Both the position numbers and the translations under genes were made by a program. From the NCBI GenBank assembly GCA_019055375.1, contig JAHQIW010004583.1, positions 248,001-312,000 of the forward strand: DNA of 64,000 nucleotides, in the 5' to 3' direction. Below are positions 11,061 through 23,268 of the stretch, piece by piece (positions within the stretch are counted from its first letter, which is position 1; every line of letters begins with the position of its first letter). The notes under the pieces were generated by a model, which was given only the letters and a program-made list of their open reading frames with translations, was not told the DNA's origin and searched no databases. The stretch comes from Parelaphostrongylus tenuis (Eukaryota; Nematoda; Chromadorea; Rhabditida; Metastrongylidae).

Positions 11061-12579
11061 AAAAGAGCCTGTTTTCGTTTTATTTGGTGAATTTGTTATA
11101 AAGAAGGCCACACGTATTCTGCAGGGTGATTTGATCATCTATGAGCCCGTGAGGCAGGCTCATGTGCGACTGTCTAGAGGACAAATTGTCATATCGATTA
11201 CAAGCAACTGAAAAATCTACATATTTCAAACTTTCAATTCGCTTAAGTTATGCGTCTGATCAGACATTCTAATTTGTTTCACATTTCTTGACAGAATATA
11301 CAATCACCTATGAAGGTGACAACTCTTACAAAATCAGAGCACTTGTGAAATTTTTCACAACATTAAGTTCGGGAATTACAAATCTCGGATGAACGATAGC
11401 GTCAATAAGCTAACATGAATAAGAGCTAGATTCCTCCTACTGATTACACTTGTAATTCACAAATACACAATAAACATGCAATTTGTGCACTAAAGCTAGT
11501 GCACATACTTTCACTGTGTATTCTGAAGTATTCCAGTGGTGCTTATGAATCGATACTGTTGCACTACAAAAAGAACTTGTTCGATAACGAAAGGTAGCTG
11601 ATCACCCATGATTGGGATAAAGGCGCATTCGTAGTAAAAGCTGATTCAGAGAATACTTATGTATAATGTGCTGGAGCAAGAGCAAAGTGCTTTACGTAAT
11701 TTTATTTACCGAAAAAGAGAGAAAACTCAGCTGAATGCACCGCCATGGTCGCAAAAATGTAAGAATGCTAATTTGTAAAGGTAGAAAAGTTATAAAGAAT
11801 ATAGGGTGTAGAAGCTTTTCACGACATTCACGAATCACAGAAATTTTTCCCCACAAATCACGCATCATCTAAATGGTGATTACGAATAAAGGTTGCGGAA
11901 ACTATTCTAAAAAGTATAGTAAGTTCACATCCCAAATCACAAATCAAAATTGAATAGTATCGGCTCAGCCCAGAAGTTGTGTGGAATGATTTCATTAAAT
12001 GAGATAAGCGATCACAAGCATGTGATTTAAAGTAACTCAGTGCACCCGATATGAGCGCTCTCATATAGCACATTGAACGTTGAATCATTAGAACTCATAC
12101 ATGTATTAGCACAGAATACTTGCTTGATAACTTTGTTTTGAAACTCTTTTTCAGTTTTCATCACAATAACCGTTATCAAGGACATGTCAGAGATTCCTTC
12201 TTCACATTTACCTTGTTCAGTTTCAGTTAGCAATCGCTAAGCATATGAAATTATAACCGCTTAAAAACTAGAAAACTATAATTTGGAGTACGGTTTCTAT
12301 TTACATGTATATTGAGATATTTGCAAGCTTGGTGGTGATTTTCAATGAGATGCCTAGTATAAGTCGACAGACATCGATCAAGTCTGATGACGACCCAGTA
12401 GTAGACGCACTGACTGATCGGCAAACATCGAAAAAGATTATTTCCCAAGTAACTCTGCCTTCAGGCATTATGCCATCAATCTCAAATATAGTAGTTAACA
12501 AGAATTTTCTATATTTTACCGATTTCAAACTGATATGATGCTAAAAATGTTCATTGGCTAACGTTGACTGATAAGCGAA
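11061..12579. other. Stretch without recognised features
   Basis: Several overlapping short frames on both strands between 11.86 and 12.54 kb. None has a motif or consistent splice context. Confidence 0.45.
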
Positions 12580-12765
12580 GCTTGAGCGTCAGGCGGTAAG
12601 TAAACCCGCATTTCACTCTTTGCACGGGCGCATGCTTGTTGCAGCTACTCTCCTGTTCTGCCATCACTCTTTCTGCGACACAAGGGCACCAATCTGTCAG
12701 CAGCTGACCGCAACGATCTGGCCTGGCAAGCCGGCATCGTCGTTGAACCCAATAATAGGATTGTT
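12580..12765 (-). repeat. tRNA-like foldback/SINE element, copy B
   Basis: Minus strand reads agagtgatggcagaacagg, an A-box-like tagctgcaacaagc, then gagtgaaatgcgggttta. The similarity to the copy at 26.52-26.71 kb extends about 85 bp upstream of the hairpin start (ggcttgccaggcc, gctgctgacagat, gtcgcagaaagag). An ORF that runs through both copies in the same frame is a by-product of this shared DNA. Confidence 0.6.
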
Positions 12766-13790
12766 CTGAGAGCTGTGTTCCTCCTGTGTCTTCTTCAACA
12801 TACGCTGAATTATAGCTCATTTCTCCATATCGCTTATTTTCCGAGAAATAATGCTGAGTCTAATCGCGTGCAGACGTCGAGCAATGCGTAAGCCTTTATA
12901 AAGATTGCCTTACAATCACCTGCAGTAGTTGCTGCACCTGTCGTCCTGTTGAATGATGAATGAATTGTGCATAAGCCAAAATGCCAATCATCCTTACAAT
13001 TATCAATCATAAGTACTAGGTTACCTAGTAAATTCGAGATCTGCCTTTTATCTCCTAAAAAATTCAATTCAGTCATTATCGCATGTGAGCATAGATAAAA
13101 CTACTCCTTTTCTGCCACTTTCACAGTCACAGTTGCTGAAAACATGTTTGCTTTCGTCTTTAGACAAATCCAGCTAATAGTCAAACTATTCATTCCAAAC
13201 ATAACTTCATTCTGCAGATTTTCACATATTGCAATCTACAGATTTCTTTGTCCTTGATAATGATTTTTTAAGATTCGATGCAATTGAGCAAGAAGGATTT
13301 GTTCTGTCTAGTCCATACAAAGTTACCAGTCATTGCCTGAGATTGCCACACCTATCAAAGAATAAAGAACAGAGCGCAACGAAAGGGACGCATTTCTATT
13401 TTTTTCTAGTCTCTAAAACAGCGCTTGGAAGCTTTTCAGACACATCATCGTGTGCCAAATTTTAGAGCATCACAAGAATACTTGTAAATGACCAGTATCA
13501 GTGGGCATAGCAATGAAGAGTGTAAAAATGAGCACAGTGTCGTTATTCCGGAGCTACCGGTCATCGCTAAGTTTTCTCTCGGTAATGAGCATAGACAAGT
13601 CGTAACAACCTAAATAACTGGATAATTGGATTTGAATGGTTTTTTTTTGGCAAATTTTGTTCGGTCATACTAGAAAACTGAAATGGTTGAAGGAAAATCG
13701 GCAGTTTTTCTTATTTTTATGAGCGATTATGATGGTTTTGGTCAGTTCAGTTGCATCGTCATCTCCATCCACGCGAATTGTGCGCAGATG
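12766..13790. other. Stretch with only doubtful coding traces
   Basis: A minus-strand frame ends ...TVTVKVAEKE-stop near 13103 after an acceptor-like gttttcag (about 13135). It is open for about 41 codons upstream but has no identifiable partner exon. Confidence 0.35.
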
Positions 13791-13794
13791 AGCG

Positions 13795-14125
13795 CGCGAC
13801 CGCATAAAACCAGTCCGCTACTGGCTAAGTGAAAGGCCTGTGTACGATACATCGCCAGGAGGTGAGTCTGTAAGGGATTCAACGTAAAGTAAATTACTTT
13901 TGAGAACTAGAATAGATGTTGCTCTGATGAAATGATCTGCTTTTTTGCACACATTGCAGACATATATGCACCAACTGAATCTGATATGCAAACCAAACTA
14001 TACTCAGTTATAGGAGGAAGAACATTAGTAGGTGTGACCGATGTTGTAGTTAGAGATCAACGACGACTTAAGTTGAAAATGGAGGAACACAGACCGGAGA
14101 AGGCAAGGCAGCAACGACTAACTGG
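13795..14125 (+). CDS. Candidate pair of internal exons, unknown protein
   Basis: An open frame reading WLSERPVYDTSPG ends at 13861 at a consensus donor gtgagt. A 98-nt intron with a good acceptor (acacattgcag, ending 13959) follows. The frame continues in phase (G|AC gives D) as IYAPTESDMQTK and VRDQRRLKLKMEE to about 14125, where gtaaat could be the next donor. The left boundary is uncertain: an in-frame stop lies near 13785 and the only nearby AGs are weak. The C-terminal half is charged and could be helical. No family recognised. The coding claim rests on splice signals and phase only. Confidence 0.3.
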
Positions 14126-15129
14126 TAAATGACTTAACATTTGATTTCTGTTGTTTATCTCAAATACTCCATTGTATGAAAAATAAATAATCAGTCTGTG
14201 TTTTCACTCTGTAACAAAGACATTGCAAACTATAGCTCATCAGCGACTTTCTCGAAAACGAATATAAGAAGATTGAAAACGCAGAAGTAATCTCCTTTCC
14301 ACCTTCATAGAGGCCATTTATTTACATGTAAGACAGCGAGTAACCCTATCAGCAAATGTTTTCTCATGACCAAATAAATAAGATTTTCGAGAACTTCGTG
14401 CATTCACTTGATCATCAAAGAATATGTGATTACGGCGAACGATGTAATCTGAATTCAGGTAGTTCGACTCAGAGGCAACTACAAAAAGTTCTATGTTGCA
14501 ACACACGAACTCCTGCTCTACGATGAGCCAGTGTCTCTGTTGACTCATTCAAACCATACTTTTGTTACTATTAGTCGTAGTGAGCTTAATACCGAACCAT
14601 CGTTACACAATTTGTCATGATACGCTTGAATAATACACACGAGTGGCCAGCCTGAACTAGTACAGGTTGATTTGAAATTCGATTGCGATAAATTACTCTT
14701 CACCCATATATTAATGAGACGGTTTTCACGAGAACCTGACTCGTTTCTCACATTATAATTTAGGGCTAAACATAGTAAATACCTTAGGTGCAAAAAAAAT
14801 TATGAGTCTGAATTGAGAAATAGAGAATGTTGACGACTTAATAAAATAGAGCTGACACTGTCATTGAGGATGCCATGTTGTGGATAAGATACGGCCGGCA
14901 TCGCGCCTACCCTTTGAACTATACTTTTGTACCATGGATAATGATAATTTGCTCTATTAAAATGCATGGCTCCCAAACGATGACGGAGCAGAAGCACCTT
15001 CTCCTGCATTGTGGAACAGACTAACACAGACTAACACGTCGTTGGCAACTATTGCAGTCACCCGCTGCGCGCCACTTGCACACACTTTATTGATCTTGTC
15101 CTCAAGAACAACGAACACATTGGACAGAG
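14126..15129. other. Stretch without recognised features
   Basis: Minus-strand short frames at 14318-14548, 14545-14793 and 14800-15027 have no known motif. Confidence 0.45.
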
Positions 15130-15720
15130 TGCAGTTATGTGTGTTTTAAGTTCGGATTTGGTGCAGATAACAGGATCCATGCCATAATTGAAGCACCACA
15201 GAGCACAAGAGATGGCTTTGCTTCAGTTGCTACATTAATAAGACCTCGGGATCAGCTAAATTGGAAGCAGTCATAGACTCTCTGGACATCCACGACGTTC
15301 GAACTCAGTGAACTATAAAGGTATAAGTCAAAATTTGAACCTCGTTGTCCTAAAATTTCATTAACAATAGGGCAGAAAAGAGTTTGCCAAGACGGCTTGG
15401 TGATTATTGTAATTCGACCAACTTTGAGAACGCCGTGGAAAAACCAAAATCCGAAACGTTAACATGAATCAGAGTTGGTCCTATGAAACTTCTACTTTGG
15501 CGATGACATCGTCCCTAAAGCAACACGCAAAGGATCAGCTGATCGCCACCAGTAATGGGAAATTGGGTAAGATTTGATAAGACCAGTCTTCAGATGTTTT
15601 GATGGAAATCGACATTCGTCAGAAGGAGGTTTACTTCTCACTTTCTAATCGTGTTCAACAAAATAAGCATCTCTGAATATATGTCCCTGCGTTAGAAAGT
15701 CATTATATTTCAAAACATCG
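15130..15720 (+). mobile_element. RTE-like retrotransposon fragment, RT domain
   Basis: Translated blocks in order: FGFGADNRIHAI (the AGFR.GFST.DHIH block), EAVIDSLDIHDVRTQ, TNFENAVEKPKSE (TATLENAMRKLEWD-type), FGDDIV (the FADDIV catalytic motif of reverse transcriptase with A to G) and ISISEYMS (ISEC.SY). They lie in several frames with stops, so the element is long dead. Endonuclease and 3' parts are not visible. Confidence 0.65.
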
Positions 15721-16221
15721 GTTAGATCTGATTTGTCAAAGTTTACCCTTACTTGAATACTAAAAGGAAGAACCATGTTCTTATCTTTGGGAAGTGATAA
15801 TCGAAAATGAATGGTGGCCAACCAAGTTTCATGCGGAAAAATTTGTTACTTCCAGTCTGACATCTAATCACACGTTGCCCAATCAACAACCCACGCTGCA
15901 CATCAAAGGAGACATTATTTACTACTTCTACAAGAAATTTCTGCCTGAAAATCAATGCGGAAACAGCTTATCCAAATCACTGAGTCTGTCAATGTGAAAC
16001 AACAAATATTCCAACAACAAGTGATCGCTAAAGTGGTGAGGAATGATAAACACCGTGAAATGCAGTAAAAAATGGTAGAAGTATTATTTGCCACATCTCA
16101 TGTTTTCCTCTCATATCGTTTCATCATTGGCTCTACGTATTTCTCAAATGTTGGGCGAAACGTTTGGCATCGTGAATATCTACAGCATAGTTACGTTTAT
16201 AGTAAATCAGGATACTGATTA
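15721..16221. other. Stretch without recognised features
   Basis: Overlapping frames at 15749-15997 on both strands, no motif. Confidence 0.45.
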
Positions 16222-16227
16222 TTTATT
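16222..16227 (-). terminator. Polyadenylation signal AATAAA
   Basis: AATAAA on the minus strand, 17 nt after the stop codon (16244-16246) of the three-exon gene. This is the usual position for nematode 3' end formation. Confidence 0.6.
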
Positions 16228-16243
16228 CAAAGTTGAATGAAGG

Positions 16244-16920
16244 CTAATACTCGAAGGTCATACCGCCTTGCTGTACTTTGATGTGCGAGTTTTTGACTGT
16301 ATTTACCGTATTGTTCTCCGCCGTGATGATCATCGGATCCACAATCCTGATGATGAATGGAGTTTGTCTAAAATATAAGTAGTATTGTGATACCTCATAT
16401 TTAATCAGTTGCAAGTTGCTTCAACGTTTTTAGTGCACCAATAGTGAGCCTTGCTCCAACTTGTAAAGCTCCTGCGACGTCATCTATCCCAATGCGAAAA
16501 AGCTGAAGCGCAAATGACATAGCCATTGGAAAGGGGTTCTTAAGATATCAAGATTCCAAATCTATTCACTGCTGGACCAACGTATTCGCTTGAATGGGAC
16601 AAAAAAAAACGACGATAAATCATCAAGTAAATATTTCATCACAACCATATAATGCACCTAAAAACGGTAGCAGCACGTGTGCATAATTTTGCGTCCTTTC
16701 AACAAAACTTGCAAATTAGGATCTATACAAATTCAAGATTACTTCTGTTTTCTGCCCCCAGTCCGGTTACCTGGTACAAAAGTATTTTTTGTTGTGTCCA
16801 AAGTCTGAGTATTCGTTCAATAGCCTGAACCTTGGAGCATTCAAAAGTGCACTTTTCACAAAATGGCTTCTTTGATGGGCCATAGGAGCAGAAATGAAAT
16901 TGTGTTTCATATTCAAACAT
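16244..16920 (-). CDS. Unknown 128-residue protein, complete three-exon gene model
   Basis: Exon 1 is 16920-16771 (50 codons, phase 0), ending CAG|gtaacc. Exon 2 is 16538-16426, after a ttaag acceptor, reading NPFPMAMSFALQLF..., with a phase-2 donor gttgaa that is the weakest site. Exon 3 is 16367-16244, after atattttag, reading QTPFIIRIVDP... to MTFEY-stop. The phases agree, giving 128 residues. Exon 1 holds four cysteines in 18 residues (C.9-C.2-C.3-C pattern in FCSYG..FCEKCTFEC), which could bind metal or form disulfides. Exon 2 is hydrophobic and small-residue rich. No signal peptide and no family I recognise. A ttttcag acceptor 6 nt before the ATG suggests spliced-leader addition, and AATAAA follows the stop. 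The 232-nt intron 1 could hide an extra exon. The model is inferred from sequence alone. Confidence 0.55.
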
Positions 16921-16934
16921 TAATCACTGAAAAT
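16921..16934 (-). promoter_or_regulatory. Probable trans-splice acceptor before ATG
   Basis: Minus strand attttcag|tgattaATG. The acceptor matches the nematode consensus TTTTCAG and leaves a 6-nt leader. An in-frame TGA directly follows it, so it cannot join an upstream coding exon in this frame, which fits spliced-leader addition. Confidence 0.5.
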
Positions 16935-18585
16935 AACTTCTCTTCTGGACAGTTTATGGTTATTCCATAAATTAGGTCTAAACAATTCACTTATGTATTT
17001 GATTTTTAAAGTAGGGTTCATATTACTCTGTAACAAATAAAGGAAAAGAGAATTCCACAAATTTGGATCACTTTCGTTGTCCGCATCTCTCTTAGATCCC
17101 TAGGTGAAAAGCGCTTTCATTTTTTTTCCTAAGTTTGACAATTGTTTGATAGCTCAAATCTCAAAATTCAAATGGTGTTTTCAAATGGCTTCATTGTTAC
17201 TGTGCATCTGCAGAAATAAAATTATGTCTATCATTCAGTCATTTGTCGCTGTCAAAGTTTTTTCTTCAGGTTTTTAAGAACCTTTCGATAGCTAGAATTC
17301 CGTCAATTTCAGTGATGTATTTGGTTCTTGAAAAAAAAAAACTTCAGACCAGAGCGCTTTGTCGGAGTGTGGGTGCGATTTTGCAACATAGTAGAAAAGT
17401 ACCGAAAATTACGTAACTGTTGCAAGTTACTCTGGGATTTAGCAGTGCAAAAGGTGATGGATCAATATGTATCTTGAGCTTACAGTTTGTTAGTTGTCCT
17501 AGCAATCCTCGAAGAAACATTGGATGATTTGGTAAGACGATTTCTGATTAGCATGGGTAGTAATAGAAAATGAGCTGGTTTGAGCAACTTTATGCTGTTT
17601 ATTTTTCCTAAGGCCAACGAGGTCTCAACTAATCACAATGAGGAAAATCGGCTAGCTAATATCGTTTGAGACGAAATCAATATCGTGCATAAAACCGTAC
17701 ATCCATTACTGTGTGTTTTTCCGATCTCTGCTCGGAGTATTGATGTTTTAGATGAAGATGGTCAGATCAAAAAATAAGAATTCTGATATATTAATATAAG
17801 AAAAAACACAAATAAGAAAAAATAAGAGTCGAAGAATATGAACACTTCATAAGTCGATGTCATGATTGATTACATTGCTCGTTGCGCGCTTATTCGCTGG
17901 AAGGGAACAATCATTAACGCTTTGTTTGACTTGAACTTCAAGTCTTCCACCATTGTCACAAAAATATTGTTACGATTAGATAGTAGTACGATCGGCGAGT
18001 CGAAACCGATGATTCAACCCTCCGAATTGCCATTACTCTGGAAAGCAACGATATCCATGAAATAATAGCCATTAGATGACACTCGTGAATTTGTAATCGA
18101 AGCCTCATAATCTTCCTGTTCGTAACTCACGGGTGGGGAATGGTATCACTTTAAAATGAAACATAGTAACTTCCTCCGTCTGCAATACGAAGGTCAAAGA
18201 CCATTCTCATAAACTCGAGTAGAGTCTTGCAAACTACCGTATTCAGTCATACAAACTTGCCGTGATCCGTGACTGTATTCACACAATACTGTAGTAGCAC
18301 AGTGCATTTTCGAAAGTATTCGTGAATAGTGCACCTCTAGTCGATGCCTTATTTCTCCTAATTCGCTTTAAAACATTCATTATATAGTTTGTTAGTATGT
18401 TTAAGCCTTTTTAGGGTTCATACATCACGTTTCGTTTGTGGTGAGTAGCCGAGAAAAGACCTCAATGATGGCTATCCGCCGAAACGCGCGAAGGTTACAA
18501 TCAGAACGCAACGTAGCGACCTCGAAAAGACGTGCGGCACTCTTACAGATTATGTACCGAGTATGTTCCATACCTTTCAACCAAC
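16935..18585. other. Stretch without a supported gene
   Basis: At 17.10-17.40 kb the phrases gatagctcaaatctcaaaa and ataaaattatgtct resemble units of the diverged array at 41.45-42.56 kb. A 67-codon plus frame (17862-18065) is unassigned. Confidence 0.4.
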
Positions 18586-18589
18586 TCTT

Positions 18590-19040
18590 TGAAGATCTCG
18601 CCCAACAATGATATAATCCATGACAATATTAAGAGCCTTTCATGAGATGTGTTATGAGCTCTTCTACTGCCCAAGACACGTGGTTGGGCCTTACACCTTC
18701 GTTAGTTGCACGACGCCTTTTCGTTCAGTCAGTTTTCGTGTACCTCTACATAGAGAAGTCGACGACAAAATTTTGCACTCAACGTAGGATGAAAGTATTA
18801 CAGTGGCGTCTTTTTAGAGCGACCGATTGCCTATTGCATGGCGTACAGCTGTTACGCGGCATATGCCCTCTATGTAAGGGATATAATACGAGAAACTGAA
18901 CAAACGAAAAGACACCTCACGGCTGGAGACGGTATAAGGCCGCAACATGTTTCTTAGACTACATAAGTGCCCATAACACACTTTATTAAAGGCTCAGAAT
19001 ATGTTATTGAGCGAGATCTCGAAATAGTTGATTAGAAGGT
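18590..19040. repeat. Foldback element 1 (long inverted repeat)
   Basis: The left arm (about 18590-18780) is the imperfect reverse complement of the right arm (about 18840-19040). Shared arm blocks include gaactgaacgaaaag, gtaaggcc..aacacgtgt, cataacaca and ggctcagaatatgtta. The loop is about 60 bp. There is no coding capacity. It belongs to the same family as the elements at 28.16-28.62 and 33.99-34.41 kb. It resembles a MITE or foldback DNA transposon. Target duplications were not resolved. Confidence 0.65.
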
Positions 19041-19154
19041 TTATTACATACGGCCACGTAACAGCCATACGCCATTCAATCGGCAGTTAATCACTCTCTA
19101 AGAAAGCCACTGTGATATTTTCACAGTACGATAAGTGTAAAAAGTATGTTATCG

Positions 19155-19310
19155 ATGTCGCTATATAGGGGATAAGTCTCTGAGAAAATCAATAAGCTAA
19201 GAGCCAACCGACGAGAGTATAAAGCCGAAACACGCTCCTCGCACTGTATTAGTGCCCCATAACAGACCTCATGAAAAGCTCAAAATATATACTATCAGTT
19301 TATTCATTAA
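19155..19310 (+). repeat. Single arm of the foldback family
   Basis: Reads tataaagccgaaacacg, cactgtattagtgcccca and taacagacctcatgaaaag, the right-arm sequence of foldback elements 2 and 3. No partner arm is seen nearby. Confidence 0.55.
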
Positions 19311-19352
19311 ATGTTTTCAAGCCCGATTATGAAAAACAATCGTTGCAAAGGT

Positions 19353-19373
19353 GATATATATATATACTATATA

Positions 19374-19406
<33 letters not shown>

Positions 19407-19432
19407 GTATATACGCATATATATATATATTT
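19353..19432. repeat. TA microsatellite
   Basis: About 80 bp of TA repeats with ac, tg and gc interruptions. Confidence 0.95.
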
Positions 19433-19799
19433 ATACACCAATGATTGCCTATAAATGGAAATGTGTTGGACGCCTCTAAAGGTCATTTTCGGAATTGATT
19501 GATAATACGTTTGATATCAACTAAGCACGACCTACAAAAAAGAACTTCATGGAAAAATGAATGAACACATCATTAATACATTGCCTACAGCTGTGGCTTC
19601 ATCGAGAACAAGTATTTGTTTCACAGTATAGTGCGTACATGACAGACTAGATGTTTTTGAGCAACAATAAACCTGCAAGAAGTTTTTTGTCTTTTTTTAC
19701 AGCATAATACGAGAAAAAAAAGGCTGTAACAGAAGAGGTAGTACAAGTACAGCGAATCCAGCATTTTGAACTGTTTAAATTCTCTTGATTTGCACAGAA

Positions 19800-20120
19800 T
19801 TTATCCACCGGATCTCAGCATTTCTTGCATTCGACTCGTTTCATCGCTTTCGTTTCCCACAAAGCTTATTGATATTTTACGCTCTTCGTTGAATGCTGCT
19901 CGAGTTCGCCTTCCCTTCGAAGTCGTTGAATCCTGCTCCAGACGATTATCCCTACAGTTAAGGGCGTAGTCAAGTTATGGTGTTTGTTCAATGATTGCAA
20001 AAATATGCTCGAAGAAGGGATTCCACGGATCCGTTGCTACTTTCTGGTCGAGAGCCGCTGGCGGTGACAGGTAGTTAATGCGCTCCAGGGCGAATAGTCC
20101 CTTAAGGGCGCGACCGTGGT
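19800..20120 (-). pseudogene. Degenerate coding trace of unknown type
   Basis: Minus-strand frames give ALKGLFALERINYLSPPAAL followed by DPWNPFFEHIFAIIE, then a frame change, then RAAFNEERKISISFVGNES and MQEMLRSGG. The composition is GC-richer than the surroundings and looks protein-like across two frames. I do not recognise the protein. A decayed transposon ORF is the likeliest explanation. Confidence 0.3.
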
Positions 20121-21010
20121 AGCTACCGTGTCATCATTGTTGTTTTGGCCATTCCGTAATCTATCCGTCCCGTGAGCGATTGCTGTCTTCACTCATCCGT
20201 TACGATCTCATTAATTCATTTCTAGCCGTTTTATTGATGTTCTCATCATATTAGTTACTAGTGAAGCTTATCGTATTGTAAGCGGAGCTCAGTACTACGG
20301 CAGTGGACCAAGCCCTTACGGGTTCTGTTTGACCCACCATTGGGGATGGTCTCCAGTCCACGTATATAATCGCCTAGAAGCATTTTGATTTATATAAGCA
20401 CCCACTGGCTTCCACCCTCTGTGTTTAATTCTTGTTCGGGGCAAGCACAGCTTCATCTCGAGGTCCACCTCCTAGTCAATCCCCGTATTCCTAATTCACT
20501 CTATCAGTTCATTTCGCTCACTTGTCGATCCTCAATTATAGCGGTTCAATTTATTAATTCGCACTTAGTCATGTCACAGTATTACCGTAGTTACGTAATT
20601 AAGTGCTGTCACTATTGTGATGTTCTTATTGTATTATTATTGTACTTGTGTATGCATTTCTTGGTTTTTTTATCCTCGATAATCAAACTAATCTGAACTC
20701 GAGACTTCAATGTCACTAGTCGTCAGCGGCAACAGTATCCATTCAATCAATAGAGCAAGCCCAACTTAGTGACTGGGGAGATTAGAGGTAACCGCAAGCA
20801 CAGGACGTTAGTATAGAGATCGATCCAGCGCCTTATCCATCACCTTGGTTCGTGAACCACTGCATCACTGGACACTACACTAGTCCTCTGTAAATTTCAT
20901 AAAACAATGAAATCTTCATATAAACGCCTATACTAGGATCATCTTACATCGCATCATAATACAATTTTCCAGACTGCGATTAATGGTAATCTGTTTTTTT
21001 AGACCTAAAA
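20121..21010. other. GC-richer stretch without recognised gene
   Basis: Base composition continues as in 19.8-20.1 kb until about 20.9 kb. A plus frame at 20385-20696 (103 codons, hydrophobic end) has no motif or start context. Confidence 0.35.
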
Positions 21011-21011
21011 T

Positions 21012-21100
21012 TAGCTTCATTCGCTTCAAATATGTAGAGAATAGTTCCATTCGCTTTGAATACGTAAAAATCGTTCCGATCGCTTTGAATATCGATCGAA
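21012..21100. repeat. Short tandem repeat, about 30 bp x 3, imperfect
   Basis: The phrase attcgcttcaaatatgtag recurs as attcgctttgaatacgta and atcgctttgaatatcga at a spacing of about 29-30 bp. Confidence 0.7.
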
Positions 21101-21821
21101 AATTTGTGTATTCTTTCAATCTTCCGCATCACGTGGATAGATCGTATTTCTCTCCTTAGTTGATCATAATCAGCTTAAAATCTGACTATGTACTAAGCTG
21201 AGTGAATGGATGAGTACTGTTGCAGTTTGTATGCAAAGATCAGTACTCTTCAGTAGACAACGGGTGTACTCTCAAGGCTCTCATGCAGGCTCTTTCAGGC
21301 TGGTGAGATCCTCAAGTCATTAATTTTTCTTTAACATGAGATTGGGATCAACCATTTTCGAATGTTGTGCTCAGTCAGTTTGTAATCCTAATGCACTGCA
21401 CATTGTTCTCCCACTTTTAGGATTAGTACAAAACAGTACATCGGAAGACCGCTGCTAAACTCTATGAGGTAGAATACATTGACTTGTCTTCATAATGCTT
21501 GATGTCAAATTTGTGGACGATCTCTCAGCAAATGATCAACTCTATCGCTCTAATTTCTAGCACCCATTGTTCAAAATACTTTTCCGAGCCAAATAAGCCT
21601 ACTTTTGTAATTCAAGACTAACGAATAATTTTTGATCTTTCGACATCTTCTGTCTGACCTAACGTTATCTGTCCGTTTTCCTATGTTTTCGAACACTTTA
21701 TATTCGATAAAAAAAAGCACATGAGCCGTTTAAACACCGTTCTTTCAGCTAATGGTAGCTAATCAAGTGCAGAACCACTTTCATTCGTTGTATGGCCAAC
21801 TTAGCGGTTGTGAATGTTTGA
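21101..21821. other. Stretch without recognised features
   Basis: Left flank of RTE copy 1. No motif. Confidence 0.5.
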
Positions 21822-21949
21822 AAAAATCAAGCCTCGTTCTCCTGACCACGAAAGAGCCCCTGGTGCGGCAGCGCCATTTAGGACGAGTACGGAGAGGCTG
21901 CTAAAATCTCAGGGCCGAACTAGGCTGTCAAGATCGAAAAGGACTAAAA

Positions 21950-22753
21950 TGACGACCTGTACCTACAACGCAGAACCCTTGCTCACCAATCCGCTGTAGA
22001 AGATCTATTGATTCAAGCAAGAAGAATAAGTACGACATCATTTGCTTGGCTGAGACGAAAAGACGCCATCCTTTTCACGCTGTTTAGTACACCGGAGAAG
22101 AACCGTTCCTTGGTACATGCGATCGCAGAGGTGTTCGTGACGCTGACGTTCTCGTCAAATAAAGTTTGACCGTGACCACTGAATCGTTTGAACAACCAAC
22201 AACCCTCAGACGATTACGGTTGAAACAATGTGGTTCTATACCGGCTTTGACCATCTTCGTTGCTTAAGCACTAACATCAAGCTATGACAAAGACGAAGTC
22301 GAAACGTTCTATATGGACGAAAAATTCTTCAGAGAAGATCATACATTCTTCAAGGTCATTATCGGAGATTTTAACGCAAAAATTGGACATAGAGGAACGT
22401 CCGAAGAACGTCACATAGAGACCCACGGACTAGAATGGAACGAACAGGGTGAGAGGCTATCTGAGTTTATCATGACGACCCAAACCGTCCATGGTAACTC
22501 GCAATTTCAAAAGCCTCTTTCTCAGCGATGGACGTGGGAGTCTCCCAGTGGAGAGTATCACATCGAAATAGATCACATCGTACAAAATCGAAGGGTTTGC
22601 CTGACCGATGTCGCTTTTGTTCCTAAGTTCTACGCGAGATCAGACCATCGCCTCCTTCGCGCAACGTTCCGTTTTTCGAGGAGAGGAGAGAAAGTCGCTA
22701 AATTCAAAAACGAAGTCTCACAACTACCATATGGGATACATTCAAATCATTAG
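21950..22753 (+). pseudogene. RTE endonuclease domain, frameshifted
   Basis: The element's start reads TYNAEPLL (TYNAR-type opening of the EEP endonuclease fold) at about 21960. The ETKRRH block with the catalytic glutamate lies near 22050 in another frame. From 22313 one frame is open for 146 codons, with GDFNAKIG near 22365, WTWESPSGEYHIEIDHI near 22530 and SDHRLLRA near 22650. GDFN and SDH are catalytic motifs of the exonuclease-endonuclease-phosphatase family, which nicks target DNA. At least two frameshifts separate the N-terminal third from the rest, and a stop ends the frame at 22751-22753. Confidence 0.85.
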
Positions 22754-22833
22754 TAGGCCTTTGGGAAGATACCGTTGTCGACAACATCGACGAAGAATAT
22801 GAGCGACTCGTTGAATATCTTCACGTTAGCGAT

Positions 22834-23268
22834 GTGCAAGCCGAGAGTCCTAAGGTTAGGAAGAGACGCTTGTCTCCGCAGACACTCGAGCTGATACGTC
22901 AACGTGAAATCGCACGAGCTGCAGGCAACCGAAACCTTACGTTCGAGTTTGCGAAACGATGCAGAGAAGCGATAAAAGAAGACTTCAAAGAGAGAAGAAC
23001 AGCAGTCATTGCAGAGGCTGCAGAAGCTGGGAAGAGCATTTGCAAAGCCCAGCGAGGCTTCATCATCTATAAGATCAAGATCATTGCACTCCGATACCCT
23101 GGCGGGATTCTTACAGCTTCGAGAAGGGTTATGGAGAAAATCATCCACCAATACTACTCGAATCTCTTCGCTAGCCATGTTCTCCTACAGTCATATAAAT
23201 TGAAAAGGACGAATATGTCGTTCCGCCGGTCCTCCCTTCCGAAATCCGACATGCTATATCGTCGGTGA
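22834..23268 (+). pseudogene. RTE linker region between endonuclease and RT
   Basis: A 144-codon frame reads RRLSPQTLELIRQR, then an alanine/glutamate-rich helical stretch (EAAEAGKSIC), then RRVMEKIIHQYYSNLF. It matches copy 2 at 30.72-31.05 kb. The end of the frame passes out of phase near 23190, where copy 1 lacks bases needed to continue into the RT domain. Confidence 0.8.

Noticed and set aside
12551..12820. Minus frame sharing the phrase AERVMAEQES with a plus frame at 26505-26744
   Set aside because: The shared peptide reflects the shared tRNA-like repeat DNA. One copy diverges in frame-breaking ways and no protein family fits.
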